Shown here: positions 10,441 through 24,414 of the stretch, one piece after another | How positions within the stretch are numbered: position 1 is the stretch's first letter | Layout of the letters: each line of letters opens with the position of its first letter | NCBI GenBank assembly: GCA_007050995.1 | Contig: VJOU01000005.1 | Location: forward strand, 18,220 to 82,219 | Reading direction: 5' to 3' | Source of the DNA: Glycocaulis profundi | GTDB lineage: Bacteria; Pseudomonadota; Alphaproteobacteria; Caulobacterales; Maricaulaceae | DNA: 64,000 nt | Translations under genes and position numbers: made by a program | Notes under the pieces: generated by a model | Told to the model about the DNA's origin: nothing | The model's database searches: none | What the model saw: only the letters and a program-made list of their open reading frames with translations

Positions 10441-11217
10441 ATGCTGCTCGCCATCGACTGCGGCAACACCAACACCCTGTTCGCGGTCCATGACGGCAAG
10501 CGCTGGCGGGCCCAGTGGCGCACGGCCACCCACACCACGCGGACCGCGGACGAGTACGCCGTGTGGCTGTCCCAGCTCATGGCCATGCAGCGGCTGGACC
10601 TGACCGACATCGACGCGTGCGTGATCTCCTCGGTGGTGCCTCAGTCGCTGTTCCACCTGCGCAACCTGTCGCGCCGCTATCTGAACGCCGACCCGCTGGT
10701 GGTGGGCGATGAGGGCGTGGACATCGGCATCGCGGTGAAGATCGAGCGGCCCAACGAGGCGGGCGCGGACCGGCTGGTCAACGCCCTGGGCTGCCGGGTG
10801 CAGTATCCGGGCGACCTGATCATCGTGGACTCCGGCACCGCGACCACGTTCGACGTCATCAGCGGGGAGGGGGCCTTCCTGGGCGGGATCATCGCGCCGG
10901 GGATCAACCTGTCCATGCAGGCCCTGCACAACGCCGCCGCCCAGCTTCCGCGCATCGCCATCGAGCGGCCCGCGAAAGTGATCGGGACGAATACAGTGGG
11001 CGCCATGCAATCGGGCGTCTTCTGGGGCTATATCGATCTCATCGACGGGCTGATCGCCCGCATCAAGGCCGAGCACGGCCAGCCCATGACCGTCATCGCC
11101 ACCGGCGGGGTCGCCTCGCTGTTCGAAGGCGCCTCGGCCGCGATCGACCATTTCGATCCGGACGTGACCATCAGGGGGCTTCTCGAGCTCTGGCGACGCA
11201 ACAAGGACACAGCGTGA
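10441..11217 (+). CDS. coaX: Type III pantothenate kinase
   Basis: Phosphorylates pantothenate, the first step of coenzyme A synthesis, using the ASKHA-fold type III enzyme, which in known members needs a monovalent cation and resists CoA feedback. Motifs: phosphate-binding DCGNTNT at residues 6-12, [10 protein letters not shown] at 108-117 and the DSGTATTFD motif at 130-138. The reading frame is open further upstream (to 10282), but that part overlaps birA. The ATG at 10441 gives the normal 258-residue protein starting at the first strand of the fold. Its stop overlaps the rnj start (GTGA). Confidence 0.95.
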   Translation: MLLAIDCGNTNTLFAVHDGKRWRAQWRTATHTTRTADEYAVWLSQLMAMQRLDLTDIDACVISSVVPQSLFHLRNLSRRYLNADPLVVGDEGVDIGIAVKIERPNEAGADRLVNALGCRVQYPGDLIIVDSGTATTFDVISGEGAFLGGIIAPGINLSMQALHNAAAQLPRIAIERPAKVIGTNTVGAMQSGVFWGYIDLIDGLIARIKAEHGQPMTVIATGGVASLFEGASAAIDHFDPDVTIRGLLELWRRNKDTA

Positions 11218-12887
11218 CCTCAAAACCTGACGCCCTCTATTTCGTGCCGCTGGGCGGCGCGGACGAGATCGGCATGAATTTCAATCTTTACGGCTACGGG
11301 CCCGAAGAGAACCGCCGCTGGATCATCGTCGACTGCGGCGTGACCTTCGGCGACCTGTCCACGCCCGGCGTGGACGTGATCATGCCCGACCCGCGCTTCA
11401 TCGAGGAACGCGCCCACCAGCTCGAAGCCATCATCCTGACCCACGCCCACGAGGACCACATGGGCGCGGTCGCCCATCTGTGGCAGCGCTTGCGCTGTCC
11501 GATCTACGCCACGCCGTTCACGGCCTGGCTGGTGCGCGACCGGCTGCAGGAGAAGGGCATTCTGGGCGAGGTGCCGGTTCACGAGCTGCCGCTTGAAAGC
11601 CGGATCAAGGTCGGCCCGTTCGATCTTGAACTGATCACGATGAGCCACTCCATCCCCGAGCCGAACGGCATCGCCATCCGCACCCCCGCCGCCACGGTCC
11701 TGCATACCGGCGACTGGAAACTGGACGCGAACCCGGTGCTGGGCGGCACGACCGACGCCAAGGCGCTCAAGGCGCTGGGCGACGAGGGCGTGACGGCGAT
11801 GGTGTGCGACTCCACCAACGTGTTCAGCCCCGGCGAGGCGGGCTCGGAAGCCAGCGTGCGCGAGGAGATGATCAAGGTGGTCGGCCAGCAGACGGGCCGG
11901 GTCGCCATCGCGTCTTTCGCCTCGAACGTTGCGCGCCTGAAGTCCGCCATCGAGGCGGCCGAGGCCAATGGCCGGAAGGTGTGCCTGGTGGGCCGGTCCA
12001 TGCACCGCATGACCAACGCGGCCAAGGCCGTGGGCATTCTCAGCGAAGCCCAGGAGTTCGTCGACGAAGAGGACGCCGCCCGCTTCCCGCCGCACAAGAT
12101 CTGCTTCATCTGCACCGGATCGCAGGGCGAGCCGCGCGCGGCGCTGTCGCGCATCGCCGAGGGCAGCCACCGCAATGTGAAGCTGGGCGAGGGCGACGTG
12201 GTGCTGTTCTCCTCGCGCATGATCCCCGGCAATGAGCGGGGCATCTTCGACCTGATGAACAAGCTGGCCGAGCGCGGCGTGCGCCTGATCACCGAGCGCG
12301 ACCATCCCATCCACGTCTCCGGCCACCCGTGCCGGGACGAGCTCAAGCAGATGTACGAATGGGTCCGGCCGCAGAACGCCATCCCCGTGCACGGCGAGCG
12401 CCGTCACCTGATCGAGCACGCGGCGTTCGCGAAAGAGCAGGGCGTCAAGAAGGCCATCGCGCCGCGTAATGGCGACGTGTTCGAGATCAGCGCCAAGGGC
12501 ATCCGCATCGTGGACGAGGCGCCCTGGGGCCAGCTGCATCTGGACGGCAATTTCATCGTCCGCGCCGACGCGCCCTCCATGCGCGAGCGGCGCAAGATGT
12601 CGTGGTCGGGCGTGGTGTCCGTCGCGATGGCCATCGATTCGCGCGGGCGGATCGTGTCCGGTCCCGACATCCGCACGGTGGGCCTGCCTGAAGAGCCCGG
12701 CACGGATCTCGAGGACTTCCTGGACGAGCTGGCCGATGCCGCCGAAGCGGCCTTCGGACGGCTGAACGGCAAGGCCCGCACCGACGAGGACGCGGTCGAG
12801 GACGCCGTGCGCATGGCCGTGCGGCGCGAGGCCAACCGCATCTGGGGCCGCAAGCCCGTGGTTGAAGCCATGGTGCTGATGACCTGA
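11214..12887 (+). CDS. rnj: Ribonuclease J
   Basis: Metallo-beta-lactamase/beta-CASP nuclease with endonuclease and 5'-3' exonuclease activity in mRNA decay and rRNA 5'-end processing. The zinc-binding HxHxDH motif is at residues 77-82 (HAHEDH), with the second histidine motif at MSHSIPEP and the aspartate in HTGDWKLD. Beta-CASP motifs follow: [16 protein letters not shown], and the late HVSGHP. At 557 residues it has the usual size, including a C-terminal domain. It starts with GTG overlapping the coaX stop. A rnj gene here, followed by mce, is the normal alphaproteobacterial arrangement. Confidence 0.95.
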   Translation: MTSKPDALYFVPLGGADEIGMNFNLYGYGPEENRRWIIVDCGVTFGDLSTPGVDVIMPDPRFIEERAHQLEAIILTHAHEDHMGAVAHLWQRLRCPIYATPFTAWLVRDRLQEKGILGEVPVHELPLESRIKVGPFDLELITMSHSIPEPNGIAIRTPAATVLHTGDWKLDANPVLGGTTDAKALKALGDEGVTAMVCDSTNVFSPGEAGSEASVREEMIKVVGQQTGRVAIASFASNVARLKSAIEAAEANGRKVCLVGRSMHRMTNAAKAVGILSEAQEFVDEEDAARFPPHKICFICTGSQGEPRAALSRIAEGSHRNVKLGEGDVVLFSSRMIPGNERGIFDLMNKLAERGVRLITERDHPIHVSGHPCRDELKQMYEWVRPQNAIPVHGERRHLIEHAAFAKEQGVKKAIAPRNGDVFEISAKGIRIVDEAPWGQLHLDGNFIVRADAPSMRERRKMSWSGVVSVAMAIDSRGRIVSGPDIRTVGLPEEPGTDLEDFLDELADAAEAAFGRLNGKARTDEDAVEDAVRMAVRREANRIWGRKPVVEAMVLMT

Positions 12888-12900
12888 GGGGGACGATCCG

Positions 12901-13323
12901 ATGAAACTGGGACGGCTGAACCATGTCGGGGTCGCGACCCCTGACGTGACGGCGGCGGCGAAGGTTTATGCCGAGCTTTACGGCGCCGCCGACGCGACAG
13001 AGGCGAAGGATTTCCCGCACCTGGGGGTGCGGGTGATCTTCGTGAACACCCCCAACATGCAGATCGAGCTGATCGAGCCGCTCGGCCCGGACAGCGCGAT
13101 CACGAAATTCCTCGAAAAAAACCCCAAAGGCGGCCAGCACCACATGTGCTTCGAGGTGGATGACATCATCGCGGCCCGCGATGCCATGCGCGAGCGCGGA
13201 GCCACGGTGCTGGGCACGGGCGAGCCCTATGTGGGCGCCCACGGCGTGCCGGTGATCTTCATCCATCCCAAGGACACCGGCGGCGTGCTGATCGAGCTCA
13301 TGCAGGCGCCGGAGGGGCACTGA
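12901..13323 (+). CDS. mce: Methylmalonyl-CoA epimerase
   Basis: Interconverts (S)- and (R)-methylmalonyl-CoA so that propionyl-CoA carbon can enter the TCA cycle through methylmalonyl-CoA mutase (not in this window). It has the paired beta-alpha-beta-beta-beta modules of the vicinal oxygen chelate fold. Probable metal ligands are His8 (LNHVGVA), a histidine of the GGQHHMCFEVDD motif (residues 78-89) and the Glu of GGVLIELMQ near the C-terminus. The 140-residue length is typical. It starts 13 bases after rnj and is followed two bases later by the DUF1467 gene. Confidence 0.92.
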   Translation: MKLGRLNHVGVATPDVTAAAKVYAELYGAADATEAKDFPHLGVRVIFVNTPNMQIELIEPLGPDSAITKFLEKNPKGGQHHMCFEVDDIIAARDAMRERGATVLGTGEPYVGAHGVPVIFIHPKDTGGVLIELMQAPEGH

Positions 13324-13325
13324 CC

Positions 13326-13682
13326 ATGTGGCGATACGCTCAGATGTTCATCGTGGCGCTGTCGCTGGTGCTGCTGTTCGCCCAGCTTTTCGTGCGCTCG
13401 GGCGAGGTGGGCTTCGTCGAGGGGATCGTGGTCTGGCTGATCTCGTGGTGGATCATCCTGTTCATGGTCCTGCCGCTGAAGGTGAAGGGCCAGTTCGAGA
13501 CCGGCGAGGTCGTGCCCGGCTCCGAGCCCGGCGCGCCCTCCGTGCCCCTGCTCAAATACAAGGCGTGGCTGACCACCGTGCTGGCCAGCGGGTTCTGGCT
13601 GATCTTCTTCGCGGTGATGGAGCTGGGCCTGATCGACATCGACGCCCTGCCGTTCATGGACCAGCTCGGCCCGCAGTGGTGA
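13326..13682 (+). CDS. DUF1467 family membrane protein
   Basis: A small inner-membrane protein of 118 residues with two hydrophobic segments, roughly residues 8-48 (possibly two short helices, including VWLISWWIILFMVLPL) and 80-103. Between them is a polar loop with Pro and Glu (GEVVPGSEPGAPSVP). It matches the family named DUF1467, which occurs in alphaproteobacteria beside mce and proS. No biochemical function is known. It is two bases from mce, so the pair is co-expressed. The 92-base gap that follows (13683-13774) shows no clear terminator. Confidence 0.85.
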   Translation: MWRYAQMFIVALSLVLLFAQLFVRSGEVGFVEGIVVWLISWWIILFMVLPLKVKGQFETGEVVPGSEPGAPSVPLLKYKAWLTTVLASGFWLIFFAVMELGLIDIDALPFMDQLGPQW

Positions 13683-13774
13683 GAGCGGGGCGCATTGCAT
13701 GCGGGGGCGGGGCGGTCTAATGCTCGCAGCCGAGCCCTAGTCCCTCCGCCTCTTTTCCAGGACGACCGACCCGC

Positions 13775-15109
13775 ATGCGCCTGTCCCGCTTCTTCCTGCC
13801 CGTCCTGAAGGAAACCCCCGCCGACGCCCAGATCGCTTCGCACCGGCTGATGCTGCGCGCGGGCATGGTCCGGCAGGAGGCCGCGGGCATCTACGCCTGG
13901 CTGCCGCTGGGCTTCCGCGTCCTGAAAAAGATCGAGCAGATCGTCCGCGAGGAGCAGGACCGGGCCGGGGCGGTCGAGCTGCTCATGCCCACCCTGCAGT
14001 CCGCTGACCTGTGGCGCGAGAGCGGGCGGTATGACGGCTATGGCAAGGAGATGCTCCGCATCGTCGACCGGCACGAGCGCGACCTGCTCTACGGACCGAC
14101 GAACGAGGAGATGATCACCGAGATCTTCCGCGGCTACTGTCGGTCCTACAAGGACCTGCCCAAGCTGCTCTATCACATCCAGTGGAAGTTCCGTGACGAG
14201 ATCCGCCCGCGCTTCGGCGTGATGCGCGGCCGCGAATTCCTGATGAAGGACGCGTATTCGTTCGATCTGGATGAGCAAGCCGCCAGAACGTCTTACAACA
14301 GGATGTTCGTCGCATATCTGAACACCTTCGCCCGCATGGGGCTGAAGGCGGTGCCCATGCGCGCGGACACCGGGCCCATCGGCGGCGACCTGAGCCACGA
14401 GTTCATCATCCTGGCCGAGACCGGCGAAAGCGAGGTGTTCTGCGACGCCGCCCTGGTGGACATGGGCGCGCCGGGGCCGGACGTGGATTTCGACGGCGAC
14501 CTGCAGCCGCTGGTGGACGCGCGCACCGCGCTGTACGCCGCCACCGACGAGATGCACGAGCCCGACCGCTTCGCCGACGTGCCCGAGGAGCGCCGCCTGA
14601 GCGCGCGGGGCATCGAGGTGGGCCATATCTTCTATTTCGGCACCAAGTATTCCGACCCCATGAAGGCGGTCGTCACCCATCCCGACGGGCAGGACCGGGC
14701 CGTCCACATGGGCTCTTACGGGGTGGGCGTGTCGCGCCTGATGGGCGCGATCATCGAGGCCCATCACGACGAGGCCGGCTGCGTGTGGCCCGAACAGGTC
14801 GCCCCGTTCGGCGCGGGCGTCATCAACCTCAAGGCCGGCGACGCGGACACCGACGCGGCCTGCCAGAGCGCCTACGAGACGCTGTCCAAAGCCGGGCGCG
14901 ATCCGCTGCTGGACGACACCGACAACCGTCCGGGCGGCAAGTTCGCGACCATGGACCTGATCGGGCTGCCCTATCAGCTCATCATCGGTCCGCGGGGGCT
15001 GAAAGAGGGCAAGGCCGAGGTGAAGATCCGCCGCAGCGGCGGGCGCCATGAGCTGAGTCTGGAAGACGCCATCGCCCGGCTGGCCGAAGGCGCGTTCGCC
15101 GATGGCTGA
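13775..15109 (+). CDS. proS: Prolyl-tRNA synthetase, short alphaproteobacterial type
   Basis: Class II synthetase charging tRNA-Pro. Motif 2 is seen as [20 protein letters not shown] (about residues 140-159) and motif 3 as [20 protein letters not shown] (about residues 312-331). A C-terminal anticodon-binding domain follows. At 444 residues it lacks the roughly 180-residue editing insertion found between motifs 2 and 3 in E. coli ProS, as in other alphaproteobacteria, where free-standing editing proteins are thought to clear mischarged Ala-tRNA-Pro. Its end overlaps the lolC/E start by eight bases (ATGGCTGA), so the genes are translationally coupled despite unrelated roles. Confidence 0.96.
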   Translation: MRLSRFFLPVLKETPADAQIASHRLMLRAGMVRQEAAGIYAWLPLGFRVLKKIEQIVREEQDRAGAVELLMPTLQSADLWRESGRYDGYGKEMLRIVDRHERDLLYGPTNEEMITEIFRGYCRSYKDLPKLLYHIQWKFRDEIRPRFGVMRGREFLMKDAYSFDLDEQAARTSYNRMFVAYLNTFARMGLKAVPMRADTGPIGGDLSHEFIILAETGESEVFCDAALVDMGAPGPDVDFDGDLQPLVDARTALYAATDEMHEPDRFADVPEERRLSARGIEVGHIFYFGTKYSDPMKAVVTHPDGQDRAVHMGSYGVGVSRLMGAIIEAHHDEAGCVWPEQVAPFGAGVINLKAGDADTDAACQSAYETLSKAGRDPLLDDTDNRPGGKFATMDLIGLPYQLIIGPRGLKEGKAEVKIRRSGGRHELSLEDAIARLAEGAFADG

Positions 15110-16425
15110 GGCGGCGGCCAGCTCCGCTGCGCCCCGTCGCAAGGGGGCGAGGCCGTTCTCCGGCTATGAGTTCATGCTGGCGCTGCGCTATCTGCGCGCG
15201 CGCAAGCGCAATGGCGGGGCGACCGTCATCGCGATCCTGTCCTTTCTGGGCATCATGCTGGCCATCGCCGCGCTGATCACCGTGATGTCGGTGATGAACG
15301 GCTTCCGCCACGAGCTGCTGACCCGCCTGCTGGGCGTGCAGCCCCATGTCTATGTCTACCTGTCCGACGCCAGCGTGGCCGACGATCTGTCCGAGGCGAT
15401 CAACGACGTGCCCGGCGTGCGTCAGGCGGGTCCGGTCATCGTCGCGCAGGGCCTGCTGACATCGGCTTCGGGTGGCGCGGCGGGCGTGCAGGTGATCGGC
15501 GTGCGGCCCCGCGATCTGGCCCGATTCGACATCATCACCGGGGAGGGGGACGCCGCCGAGGCCGGCGGCGGGCTGGTGCAGGGCGCCATCGACAGCTTCG
15601 GCGAAGGCCGCCTGGGCGGGGACGCCATCCTGATCGGCTCGGGCGTGGCCGCCCAGCTGCGCGTGGGGGCGGGCGATCCGGTCTCCCTTCTCGCGCCGGA
15701 CGGGGCCTCCACGCCCATGGGCACCGCGCCGCGCCGCAAGACCTATTACGCGGACGGCATCATCTCGATGGGGGTGCTCGATCTGGACCGGGTCTATGTC
15801 TTCATGCCCATCGAGCAGGCGGCGGTGTTCTTCAACCGCCCCGACGGTGTGGATTACATCGACGTGCGGCTGACCGATCCCGACCGGCCAGAGGCGGCGA
15901 TGGAGCGGATTCGCCAGATCGCGCCGCCCGGCTCGGTCCTGCGCGACTGGCGCGAGGAGAACCGCGCCTTCTGGAACGCGCTGCAGGTGGAGCGCAACCT
16001 GATGCGCCTGATCCTGTCCATCGTGGTGGCCATCGCGGCGATGAACATCATCGCCGGGCTGGTCATGCTGGTGAAGAACAAGACCCGGGACATCGCCATC
16101 CTCAGGACTATGGGGGCCACGCAGGCCTCCGTGATGCGGATATTCCTGATTTCGGGCGCGGCAATCGGGGTGCTGGGCACCATCGCGGGCATCGTGCTGG
16201 GCGTGCTGCTGGTCACCTTCATCGGACCGATCCAGGACGGGCTGGCCTTCGTGTTCGGCGTCGATCTGTTCGATCCCACCGTCTACATGCTCTACCGCCT
16301 GCCCGCCCGCATGGATCTGGGCGAGCTGGTCTTCGTGTCCCTGTGGGGCTTCCTCACCGCGATCCTGACCACCGTGATCCCGTCCTGGGCCGCGGGCCGG
16401 ATCGACCCCGTCGTGGCGCTGCGCA

Positions 16426-16433
<8 letters not shown>
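15102..16433 (+). CDS. lolC: Lipoprotein-releasing ABC transporter permease (LolC/LolE type)
   Basis: Inner-membrane permease that extracts outer-membrane lipoproteins and hands them to the LolA carrier. The 443-residue protein has the FtsX/MacB layout: an N-terminal helix around residues 42-66 ([20 protein letters not shown]), a large periplasmic domain of about 210 residues, then three C-terminal helices. The phrase [13 protein letters not shown] is the coupling helix that contacts the ATPase. Only one permease gene is present here, so the transporter is presumably a homodimer of a LolF-like hybrid permease, or the second gene lies elsewhere; the letter C versus E is arbitrary. Its stop overlaps the lolD start by eight bases. 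Confidence 0.93.
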
Positions 16434-17112
<679 letters not shown>

Positions 17113-17183
17113 TTCTTTTCCTTTGCTGACAACGACTTGGCGACCTCCCGGGGCGGGCAGGGCGCTTTTTCGCGATTCGCGCG

Positions 17184-17233
17184 TTGACGGCCGGAACAAA
17201 AAGGGAATACAAGAATGAGAACAAAACAGGAAT
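17184..17233 (+). promoter_or_regulatory. SOS promoter with two LexA-like boxes
   Basis: A sigma-70-like promoter can be read: TTGACG at 17184-17189 and TACAAG at 17208-17213, spacer 18. Two sites of the alphaproteobacterial LexA form lie on it. Box 1 is GAAC-N7-GAAT at 17194-17208, filling the spacer. Box 2 is GAAC-N7-GAAT at 17219-17233, around the likely transcription start. Each differs from GAAC-N7-GAAC by one base. The offset of 25 bases and overall layout closely match the lexA promoter at 41507-41559. LexA binding would block RNA polymerase. Confidence 0.75.
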
Positions 17234-17260
17234 AACTCTATCAGCCAAGGAGATCACGCC

Positions 17261-17353
17261 ATGCGCCGCTTCATCGAAGACGCCACCTCCGCCATCGTCG
17301 TTCTGGGCTTCGTCAGTGTGATGGTCACCTGGAGCGCCGCTTTCGTAGGCTGA
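17261..17353 (+). CDS. sidA: SidA-like SOS-induced cell-division inhibitor peptide (30 aa)
   Basis: A short gene with an ideal ribosome-binding site (AAGGAGA at 17247-17253, seven bases before ATG). The 30-residue product starts MRRFIEDATSAIVV, continues as a hydrophobic helix (about residues 11-29, including Trp24) and ends at Gly30, so it is a single-pass inner-membrane peptide with a charged cytoplasmic start. Its promoter carries two LexA-like boxes. In Caulobacter crescentus the SOS-induced division inhibitor SidA is a 29-residue membrane peptide that acts on the divisome protein FtsW, and I recall it lying next to dnaE; size, SOS control and position all agree here. Homology to SidA is inferred, not aligned. 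The dnaE gene begins 88 bases downstream. Confidence 0.75.
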   Translation: MRRFIEDATSAIVVLGFVSVMVTWSAAFVG

Positions 17354-17441
17354 TCGCGACGCCATATCGCGCTAGCCTGATCGGCCCGTCCGCGCGAGTC
17401 GCGGCCGGGATCCCGATCCGCCGCCAGAAGGCCCCGCGACC

Positions 17442-20888
<3,447 letters not shown>

Positions 20889-21070
20889 CCGCGAGTCCTT
20901 CCGGCGCAGCCCGAAGCGCTTGTGCGCGCAGCGCTTCGACCGTATAAGCGCGCGCGATCCCACACGTGGAGCTCGGTCCGCCATCGCGGCGGCCCGCTCC
21001 GGTGCCGCGTCCGTCCATGGTGGCCGGCCGGCTCCGCTCCACGGAGGCCAACCGGAAAAGGATTACATCG
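20889..21070 (+). promoter_or_regulatory. rpsB promoter and untranslated leader
   Basis: The gap between dnaE and rpsB contains a good promoter: TTGTGC at 20920-20925, a 17-base spacer and TATAAG at 20943-20948. Transcription would begin near 20955, giving a GC-rich leader of about 115 bases with several possible hairpins (for instance CTCCG and CGGAG around 21034-21047) before the rpsB start. Leaders of this kind often carry S2 autoregulation in other bacteria; whether this one does cannot be seen from sequence alone. Confidence 0.6.
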
Positions 21071-21937
21071 ATGGCTCTCCCTGAATTCTCCATGCGTCAG
21101 CTGCTGGAATCCGGCGCGCATTTCGGTCACCAGACCCACCGCTGGAACCCGAAGATGAAAGGTTACATCTTCGGCGAGCGGTCCGGCATCCACATCATCG
21201 ACCTGTCGCAGACCGTCCCGCTGCTCCACCAGGCTCTGGTGAAGGTGCGCGAAGTGGCGGCCAAAGGCGGCCGCATCCTGTTCGTCGGCACCAAGCGTCA
21301 GGCCTCCGAGCCCGTCGCTCAGGCCGCCCAGCGCTGCGCCCAGTACTACATGAACCATCGCTGGCTCGGCGGCACGCTGACCAACTGGCGCACCATCTCC
21401 AACTCGATCTCCCGCCTGCGCGAGCTGGAAGCCCTGCTCGACCAGGACGGCGGCCCCCAGGGTCTGACCAAGAAAGAGGGCCTGGTGCTGTCGCGCGAGC
21501 GCGAAAAGCTCGAGCGCTCGCTGGGCGGCATCAAGGAAATGGGCGGCACGCCCGACCTGATGTTCGTGATCGACACCAACAAGGAAGCGATCGCCATCCA
21601 GGAAGCCAAGCGCCTTGGCATCCCCGTCGTGGCCATCGTGGACACCAACTGCGATCCCGACCTGATCGATTTCCCGATCCCGGCCAATGACGACGCGGCC
21701 CGCGCGATCTCGCTGTACTGCGACCTGATCGCCGACGCCGTGCTGGACGGCATCTCCGACAGCCAGGCCGCCCTGGGCGTGGATCTGGGCGCCTCCGAGG
21801 CCCCGGCCGCCGAGCCGGCCCTGACCGAGGAAGCCCCCGCCGAGGCCGCGCCTGCGGAGGCCGCCGCCGAAGAGGCCCCCGTCGAGGAGCCCAAGGCTGA
21901 AGAGGCCGCCAAGGCCGAAGAAGACGCCAAATCGTAA
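21071..21937 (+). CDS. rpsB: 30S ribosomal protein S2
   Basis: Primary small-subunit ribosomal protein. The first 235 residues follow S2 closely: [20 protein letters not shown] near the N-terminus, then [10 protein letters not shown] and [20 protein letters not shown]. From about residue 243 there is an Ala/Glu/Pro-rich tail of some 45 residues ending in KAEEDAKS, a variable extension common in alphaproteobacteria. The frame stays open upstream to 20966, but the ATG at 21071 is the conserved start, with AAAAGGA at 21055-21061 as its likely ribosome site. It heads a translation cluster with tsf 41 bases downstream. Confidence 0.97.
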   Translation: MALPEFSMRQLLESGAHFGHQTHRWNPKMKGYIFGERSGIHIIDLSQTVPLLHQALVKVREVAAKGGRILFVGTKRQASEPVAQAAQRCAQYYMNHRWLGGTLTNWRTISNSISRLRELEALLDQDGGPQGLTKKEGLVLSREREKLERSLGGIKEMGGTPDLMFVIDTNKEAIAIQEAKRLGIPVVAIVDTNCDPDLIDFPIPANDDAARAISLYCDLIADAVLDGISDSQAALGVDLGASEAPAAEPALTEEAPAEAAPAEAAAEEAPVEEPKAEEAAKAEEDAKS

Positions 21938-21978
21938 GCTCTGAAGAGCCCACAGAAGACTCCAAGGAGACCTCCCCC

Positions 21979-22920
21979 ATGGCAGAGATCACCGCCGCCC
22001 TCGTCAAGGAACTTCGCGAGAAGACCGGCGCGGGCATGATGGACTGCAAGAAGGCGCTGTCGGAAACCAATGGCGACCTCGAAGCCGCCGTCGACTGGCT
22101 GCGCAAGAAGGGCCTGTCCAAGGCCGCCAAGAAGGCCGACCGCGTCGCCGCTGACGGCCTGGTGGCCGTGGCCGCCAAGGCCAGCGGCGCCGGCATGGCC
22201 GCCGCCGCGGTCGAGGTGAACGCCGAGACCGACTTCGTCGCGCGCAACGAGCTGTTCCAGAAGGCCGTCGCCGAGATCGCCGAGCTGGGCATCGACAACG
22301 CCGACGTCGAATCCCTGAACGGCGCGAAAATGGCGTCGGGCGAGACCGTCGCGGACAGCCTGACCAACATGATCGCCAAGATCGGCGAGAACATGAGCGT
22401 GCGCCGCGTCGCCACGCTGAAGGCCGATCCGGGCGTCGTGGCCACCTACGTGCACAACGCCGCCACCGACGGCATGGGCAAGATCGGCGTTCTGGTCGCG
22501 CTCAAGTCCGAGGGCGACAAGGACAAGCTGCTGGAGCTGGGCCGCAAGGTCGCCATGCACGTCGCGGCCGGCTCGCCCTCCGTCGCGCTGTCCTCGCGCG
22601 TGGACGAGCTGGACCCCGCCGTCATCGAGAAGGAGCGTGAAGTGTTCGCCGACCAGGCGCGCGCTTCGGGCAAGCCTGAGAACATCATCGAGAAGATGGT
22701 CGAAGGCCGCCTGCGCAAGTTCTACGAGGAAGTGGTGCTGTCCCAGCAGTCCTTCGTGCTGGACCCCGACAAGACCGTCGAGCAGGCCCTGAAGGCCGCC
22801 GAGGCCGAAGTCGGCGGCGCGATCGAGCTGGTCGGCTTCGTCCGCATGGTGCTGGGCGAAGGCGTTGAAAAGAAGGAAGAGGATTTCGCGGCTGAAGTGG
22901 CCGCCATGGGCAAATCCTGA
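21979..22920 (+). CDS. tsf: Elongation factor Ts
   Basis: Guanine nucleotide exchange factor that recycles EF-Tu from the GDP to the GTP form. The 313-residue protein opens with the UBA-like domain and the conserved [19 protein letters not shown] (about residues 9-27). The core motifs [11 protein letters not shown] (about residues 79-89) and HVAAGSP follow in the two subdomains. Length is typical. It follows rpsB in the order found in most bacteria. AAGGAGA lies 11-17 bases before the start. A strong hairpin follows its stop (22933-22963). Confidence 0.97.
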   Translation: MAEITAALVKELREKTGAGMMDCKKALSETNGDLEAAVDWLRKKGLSKAAKKADRVAADGLVAVAAKASGAGMAAAAVEVNAETDFVARNELFQKAVAEIAELGIDNADVESLNGAKMASGETVADSLTNMIAKIGENMSVRRVATLKADPGVVATYVHNAATDGMGKIGVLVALKSEGDKDKLLELGRKVAMHVAAGSPSVALSSRVDELDPAVIEKEREVFADQARASGKPENIIEKMVEGRLRKFYEEVVLSQQSFVLDPDKTVEQALKAAEAEVGGAIELVGFVRMVLGEGVEKKEEDFAAEVAAMGKS

Positions 22921-22932
22921 TCCTGATGCTAT

Positions 22933-22963
22933 GCCGTCGGTCCGGTTCGTCCGGGCCGGCGGC
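22933..22963 (+). other. Long hairpin between tsf and pyrH
   Basis: A 13-base arm (22933-22945) pairs with 22951-22963 around the loop TTCGT, with eleven Watson-Crick and two G-U pairs. It begins 13 bases after the tsf stop. No run of T follows, so it is either a weak or factor-assisted terminator or an RNA-stability element that could set the ratio of rpsB-tsf to pyrH-frr message. Confidence 0.6.
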
Positions 22964-23013
22964 GTCAGCCTGACGCCCGCCAGGGACACCCACAGAACGC
23001 GAGAACCAGCCCC

Positions 23014-23778
23014 GTGAGCGAGACCGACGCCCCCGCCCCAAGGACCCCCAAAGGCCCCTTCAAGCGGGTTCTCCTGAAGGTTTCCGGCGAGGCGCTGATG
23101 GGGGATGGCCCTTACGGCATCGACATGCCGACCGCCGAACGCATCGCCGACGAGATCGGCGAGGCGGTCGAAGCCGGTTACGAGCTGTGCCTGGTCATCG
23201 GGGGCGGGAACATCTACCGCGGACTGTCCGCCGCCGCCAAGGGCATGGACCGGGCCGCGGCCGACTACATGGGCATGCTGGCGACCGTGATGAACGCGCT
23301 GGCCATGCAGACCGCGCTCGAGCGCCGCGGCGTTCAGACCCGCGTTCAGTCCGCCATCCCCATGACCACCGTATGCGAGCCCTATATCCGCCGCCGCGCC
23401 GTGAGGCACATGGAAAAGGGCCGGGTCGTGATCTTCGCGGCGGGCACGGGCAATCCGTTCTTCACCACCGACACCGCCGCCGCGCTGCGCGCCGCGGAGA
23501 TGGGCTGCGACGCCCTGCTCAAGGGGACGGGCGTGGACGGGGTGTATTCGGACGATCCCAAGACCAATCCCGACGCGGAGCGCTATGACCGGCTGGACTA
23601 TATGGACGTGCTAGCGCGCGATCTGAAAGTTATGGACGCCTCGGCCGTGTCGCTCATGCGAGACAATCAGATACCCATCGTGGTGTTCTCCATCCGCGAG
23701 CAGGGCGGGCTGGCCCGCGTGCTCGACGGCGAGGGGGTGTGCACCATCGTGGGCGGGGCCAAGACGGCCGCCCGATAA
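23014..23778 (+). CDS. pyrH: Uridylate kinase (UMP kinase)
   Basis: Phosphorylates UMP to UDP, a committed step for all pyrimidine nucleotides; the bacterial enzyme is a hexamer of the amino acid kinase fold. Motifs seen: KVSGEALMG near residue 15, [10 protein letters not shown] (about residues 61-70), [17 protein letters not shown] (about residues 147-163) and the uridine-site stretch [17 protein letters not shown] (about 173-189). Length 254 is slightly above average because of a 10-residue N-terminal lead. The start codon is GTG at 23014. It is followed 34 bases later by frr, the usual partner. Confidence 0.97.
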   Translation: MSETDAPAPRTPKGPFKRVLLKVSGEALMGDGPYGIDMPTAERIADEIGEAVEAGYELCLVIGGGNIYRGLSAAAKGMDRAAADYMGMLATVMNALAMQTALERRGVQTRVQSAIPMTTVCEPYIRRRAVRHMEKGRVVIFAAGTGNPFFTTDTAAALRAAEMGCDALLKGTGVDGVYSDDPKTNPDAERYDRLDYMDVLARDLKVMDASAVSLMRDNQIPIVVFSIREQGGLARVLDGEGVCTIVGGAKTAAR

Positions 23779-23812
23779 GAACAAGAACCCTCACGGGGAA
23801 GGAAGACCGACG

Positions 23813-24379
23813 ATGAGCAAGGCTGGCGATTTCGATCTCAATGACATCAAACGGCGCATGGACGGCGCGGTGGAGGCCCTGAAGAAGGAATTCTCCGGCC
23901 TGCGCACCGGGCGCGCGAGCGCGGCCCTTCTCGACCCGATCAAGGTGGACGCCTATGGCAGCCCCACCCCGATCCCCCAGGTCGGCACCGTGACCACGCC
24001 CGAGCCGCGCATGCTGTCGGTGCAGGTGTGGGACAAGAACCTCGCCCCCGCCGTGGACAAGGCGATCCGCAACTCCTCGCTGGGCCTGAACCCGGTCGTT
24101 GAAGGCACCCTGATCCGCATTCCGATCCCGCCGCTGAACGAGGAGCGCCGCGCCGAGCTGGCCAAGACCGCCGGCGCCTATGCCGAGCAGGCCCGCGTCG
24201 CCGTGCGCAATGTGCGCCGCGACGGCATGGACGCGCTCAAGCGCGCCGAGAAGGACAACCACATCAGCGAAGACGAGCACAAGCGCTACTCCGATCAGGT
24301 CCAGAAGGCGACCGACGCGGAGATCGAGCACATCGACCAGCTTCTCAAACAGAAGCAGGAAGAGATCACCCAGGTCTGA
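23813..24379 (+). CDS. frr: Ribosome recycling factor
   Basis: Splits post-termination ribosomes together with EF-G. The 188-residue protein begins with the helix segment [26 protein letters not shown] (shown in part: [14 protein letters not shown], about residues 22-35), then the domain II sequence [13 protein letters not shown], and ends with the long two-helix bundle containing [10 protein letters not shown] and [13 protein letters not shown]. The length is that of the family. GGGGAAGGAAG precedes the ATG at 23813. The gene sits between pyrH and uppS, as in many proteobacteria. Confidence 0.97.
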   Translation: MSKAGDFDLNDIKRRMDGAVEALKKEFSGLRTGRASAALLDPIKVDAYGSPTPIPQVGTVTTPEPRMLSVQVWDKNLAPAVDKAIRNSSLGLNPVVEGTLIRIPIPPLNEERRAELAKTAGAYAEQARVAVRNVRRDGMDALKRAEKDNHISEDEHKRYSDQVQKATDAEIEHIDQLLKQKQEEITQV

Positions 24380-24414
24380 GGCGGCCAGCGCGCAGCGCCG
24401 CCGGGGAGGGCGTC

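Noticed and set aside
17113..17183. Possible terminator after lolD (G/C-rich run followed by TTTTT near 17170)
   Set aside because: The GC-rich part does not form a good stem with a matching arm, so I do not call it.
20889..21070. In-frame extension of rpsB upstream to 20966
   Set aside because: The extra residues lie in the promoter and leader region and do not resemble S2. The ATG at 21071 matches the conserved N-terminus.
21938..21978. Regulatory element between rpsB and tsf
   Set aside because: The gap is only 41 bases, contains just the tsf ribosome site, and shows no convincing hairpin.
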